A stretch of DNA of 64,000 nt, from positions 1 to 64,000 of the forward strand of contig NZ_AUJE01000005.1 of the NCBI RefSeq assembly GCF_000424065.1, in the 5' to 3' direction. The number at the start of each line of letters is the position of its first letter. Position 1 is the stretch's first letter. This document shows, piece by piece, positions 62,862-64,000 of the stretch. The position numbers were made by a program, and so were the translations under genes. The DNA comes from Selenomonas ruminantium subsp. ruminantium ATCC 12561 (GTDB lineage Bacteria; Bacillota; Negativicutes; Selenomonadales; Selenomonadaceae). The notes beneath the pieces are model-generated. The model saw nothing but the letters and a program-made list of their open reading frames with translations, ran no database searches and was not told the origin of the DNA.

Positions 62862-63401
62862 ATGGCAAATCTGACGAAGAAACAGGCTATCGTTGCTGAA
62901 CTTAAGGATCAGCTGACGAATGCCAAAGGTGTTGTGCTGACCAGCTACCGTGGTCTTACGGTTGCTCAGGACACGCAGCTCCGTCGTGAACTTCGCGCCG
63001 CTGGTGTAACGTACCATGTTGTTAAAAACACGATGCTCCGCCTGGCAGCGAAAGAAGCAGGTATCGAAGGCTTCGATGCTCATCTTGAGGGCACTACGGC
63101 TTTCGCATTCTCCACGGAGGATGCTATTGCTCCGGCAAAGGTTATCTGCGGTTTCATCAAGAAGAACAAGCTTGAGGAAAACGAAGTACTGACGGTTAAA
63201 GTTGGTACGGTTGAAGGTAAGGTTATTGATGCTAATGAGGTTAAGGCTCTGGCAGACCTGCCGTCCCGCGAAGAACTCATCGCCAAGATGCTGGGCAGCA
63301 TGAATGCTCCGATCAGCAATACGGTCAACGTACTGCAGGGTGTTATTCGCAATGCTGTTTATGTGCTTGACGCTGTTCGCGCTCAGAAGGAATCCGCATA
63401 A
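62862..63401 (+). CDS. rplJ: 50S ribosomal protein L10
   Basis: 179 residues anchoring the L7/L12 stalk and autoregulating through the leader upstream. TKKQAIVAELKDQLTNAKGV, SYRGLTVAQDTQLRRELR, VVKNTMLRLAAKE and LPSREELIAKMLGSMNAP are typical. GCAGGAGGTG is 10 bases before ATG 62862; the preceding frame runs through the attenuator and is not coding. Confidence 0.98.
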   Translation: MANLTKKQAIVAELKDQLTNAKGVVLTSYRGLTVAQDTQLRRELRAAGVTYHVVKNTMLRLAAKEAGIEGFDAHLEGTTAFAFSTEDAIAPAKVICGFIKKNKLEENEVLTVKVGTVEGKVIDANEVKALADLPSREELIAKMLGSMNAPISNTVNVLQGVIRNAVYVLDAVRAQKESA

Positions 63402-63466
63402 TCTGCGAATCCTATAGAATTAACTAATTAAGAATTAACAAGAAAGATTTTTGGAGGTATATTCAA

Positions 63467-63835
63467 ATGACTAAAGAAGAAATCATGGAAGCCATTGAAA
63501 ACATGACTGTCCTCGAGCTGTCTGAGCTCGTAAAAGCTATGGAAGAAAAGTTCGGCGTTAGCGCTGCTGCTCCGGTTGCAGTTGCTGCTGTAGCTGGTGC
63601 TGGTGCCGCTGCTGCTGAAGAAAAGAGCGAATTCACGGTTATGCTCGCTTCCGCTGGCGACAAGAAGATCAACGTTATCAAGGCTGTTCGTGAAGCTACG
63701 GGTCTCGGCCTGAAGGAAGCTAAGGCTCTCGTTGATGGCGCTCCGGCTGCTGTTAAGGAAAACGTTGCTAAGGCTGAAGCTGAAGAACTCAAAGCTAAGC
63801 TCGAAGAAGCTGGCGCTACGGTTGAACTGAAGTAA
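63467..63835 (+). CDS. rplL: 50S ribosomal protein L7/L12
   Basis: 122 residues: N-terminal dimerisation helix ([19 protein letters not shown]), an Ala-rich hinge ([20 protein letters not shown]), and the factor-binding C-domain ([30 protein letters not shown]). TTGGAGGTAT precedes ATG. It is the last gene of the operon: a strong terminator follows and rpoB does not. Confidence 0.98.
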   Translation: MTKEEIMEAIENMTVLELSELVKAMEEKFGVSAAAPVAVAAVAGAGAAAAEEKSEFTVMLASAGDKKINVIKAVREATGLGLKEAKALVDGAPAAVKENVAKAEAEELKAKLEEAGATVELK

Positions 63836-63864
63836 TTTCAGTTTCCTGAAATCCGTAATATAAG

Positions 63865-63907
63865 AAAAGCTGTGAAGTGTGGACTTAAGTTCACCTTCAC
63901 AGCTTTT
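63865..63907 (+). terminator. terminator after rplL
   Basis: AAAAGCTGTGAAG pairs perfectly with CTTCACAGCTTTT around a 17-base loop; T run follows, and the flanking A run could serve the convergent gene. Confidence 0.9.
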
Positions 63908-63924
63908 TTGTTTGTTTAGAATAG

Positions 63925-64000
63925 TTATTGAGGTTTTGCTTCTTTGGCAACCTGGCGGTAAAGCTCCATAATGCCAGCGTGATGTTCCTGGAGATAGTTT
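63925..64000 (-). CDS. C-terminal end of an unidentified protein (partial)
   Basis: A minus-strand frame entering from the right edge ends at TAA (63925-63927). The 24 visible residues (NYLQEHHAGIMELYRQVAKE, then AKPQ) look like a helical protein tail. It faces rplL across the terminator. No family can be assigned. Confidence 0.5.
   Translation of the reverse strand, partial: NYLQEHHAGIMELYRQVAKEAKPQ

Overview
The window looks like chromosome of a Gram-negative Firmicute of the Selenomonas type (Negativicutes). Housekeeping genes have Firmicutes-style strong ribosome binding sites (AAAGGAGG), recX directly behind recA, a zinc-type L33 and an L10 leader. They sit beside genes that need an outer membrane: a two-partner secretion pair (TpsB/TpsA) and two classical autotransporters. 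No species is assigned; this rests on gene content and residue patterns only.

Layout. 1-8.8 kb: end of an unknown gene, folB, recA-recX, an unreported 49-residue gene with a palindromic operator, accC (minus strand), uvrC-PHP phosphoesterase, rubredoxin, and an exported nucleoside hydrolase. 8.85-25.9 kb: a 17-kb secretion island bounded by two 72-bp direct repeats (70/72 identical). It holds a transposase remnant, tpsB, a 14-kb filamentous adhesin gene tpsA, and a decayed continuation of tpsA with in-frame stops and a frameshift. 26-35.2 kb: mdh, a broken small gene overlapping tadA, nagB-nanE, two secreted or enzyme-like unknowns, a TPR protein, a 310-bp structured non-coding element, and clpB behind a perfect 17-bp palindrome. 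35.9-43.0 kb: a signalling operon (membrane diguanylate cyclase, tandem-receiver regulator, two membrane-tethered BMP-family binding proteins, tripartite hybrid histidine kinase). 43.1-53.6 kb: a RelB/YafQ-type toxin-antitoxin pair, a secreted M13 peptidase, the remnant of a lost autotransporter, and two tandem metalloprotease autotransporters with nearly identical C-terminal halves. 53.6-59.0 kb: a frameshifted polysaccharide deacetylase, an NlpC/P60 peptidase, map, a DEAD-box helicase and a PPi-type phosphofructokinase. 59.0-64.0 kb: an array of palindromic repeats, four tRNA genes, and rpmG-secE-nusG-rplK-rplA-rplJ-rplL, which ends at a terminator facing a convergent gene.

What ties it together. 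The accessory parts deal mainly with the cell surface (adhesin, proteases, envelope hydrolases) and with sensing outside solutes. A family of roughly 80-110-bp palindromes with conserved cores and covarying outer stems lies downstream of clpB, yafQ and the phosphofructokinase gene, and one half-copy abuts the toxin-antitoxin module. Three hairpins bury the ribosome binding site of the following gene (transposase remnant, a secreted 111-residue protein, the phosphofructokinase). Several genes are visibly decaying: the transposase, the tpsA 3' end, the 27.46-kb small gene, the third autotransporter and the deacetylase.
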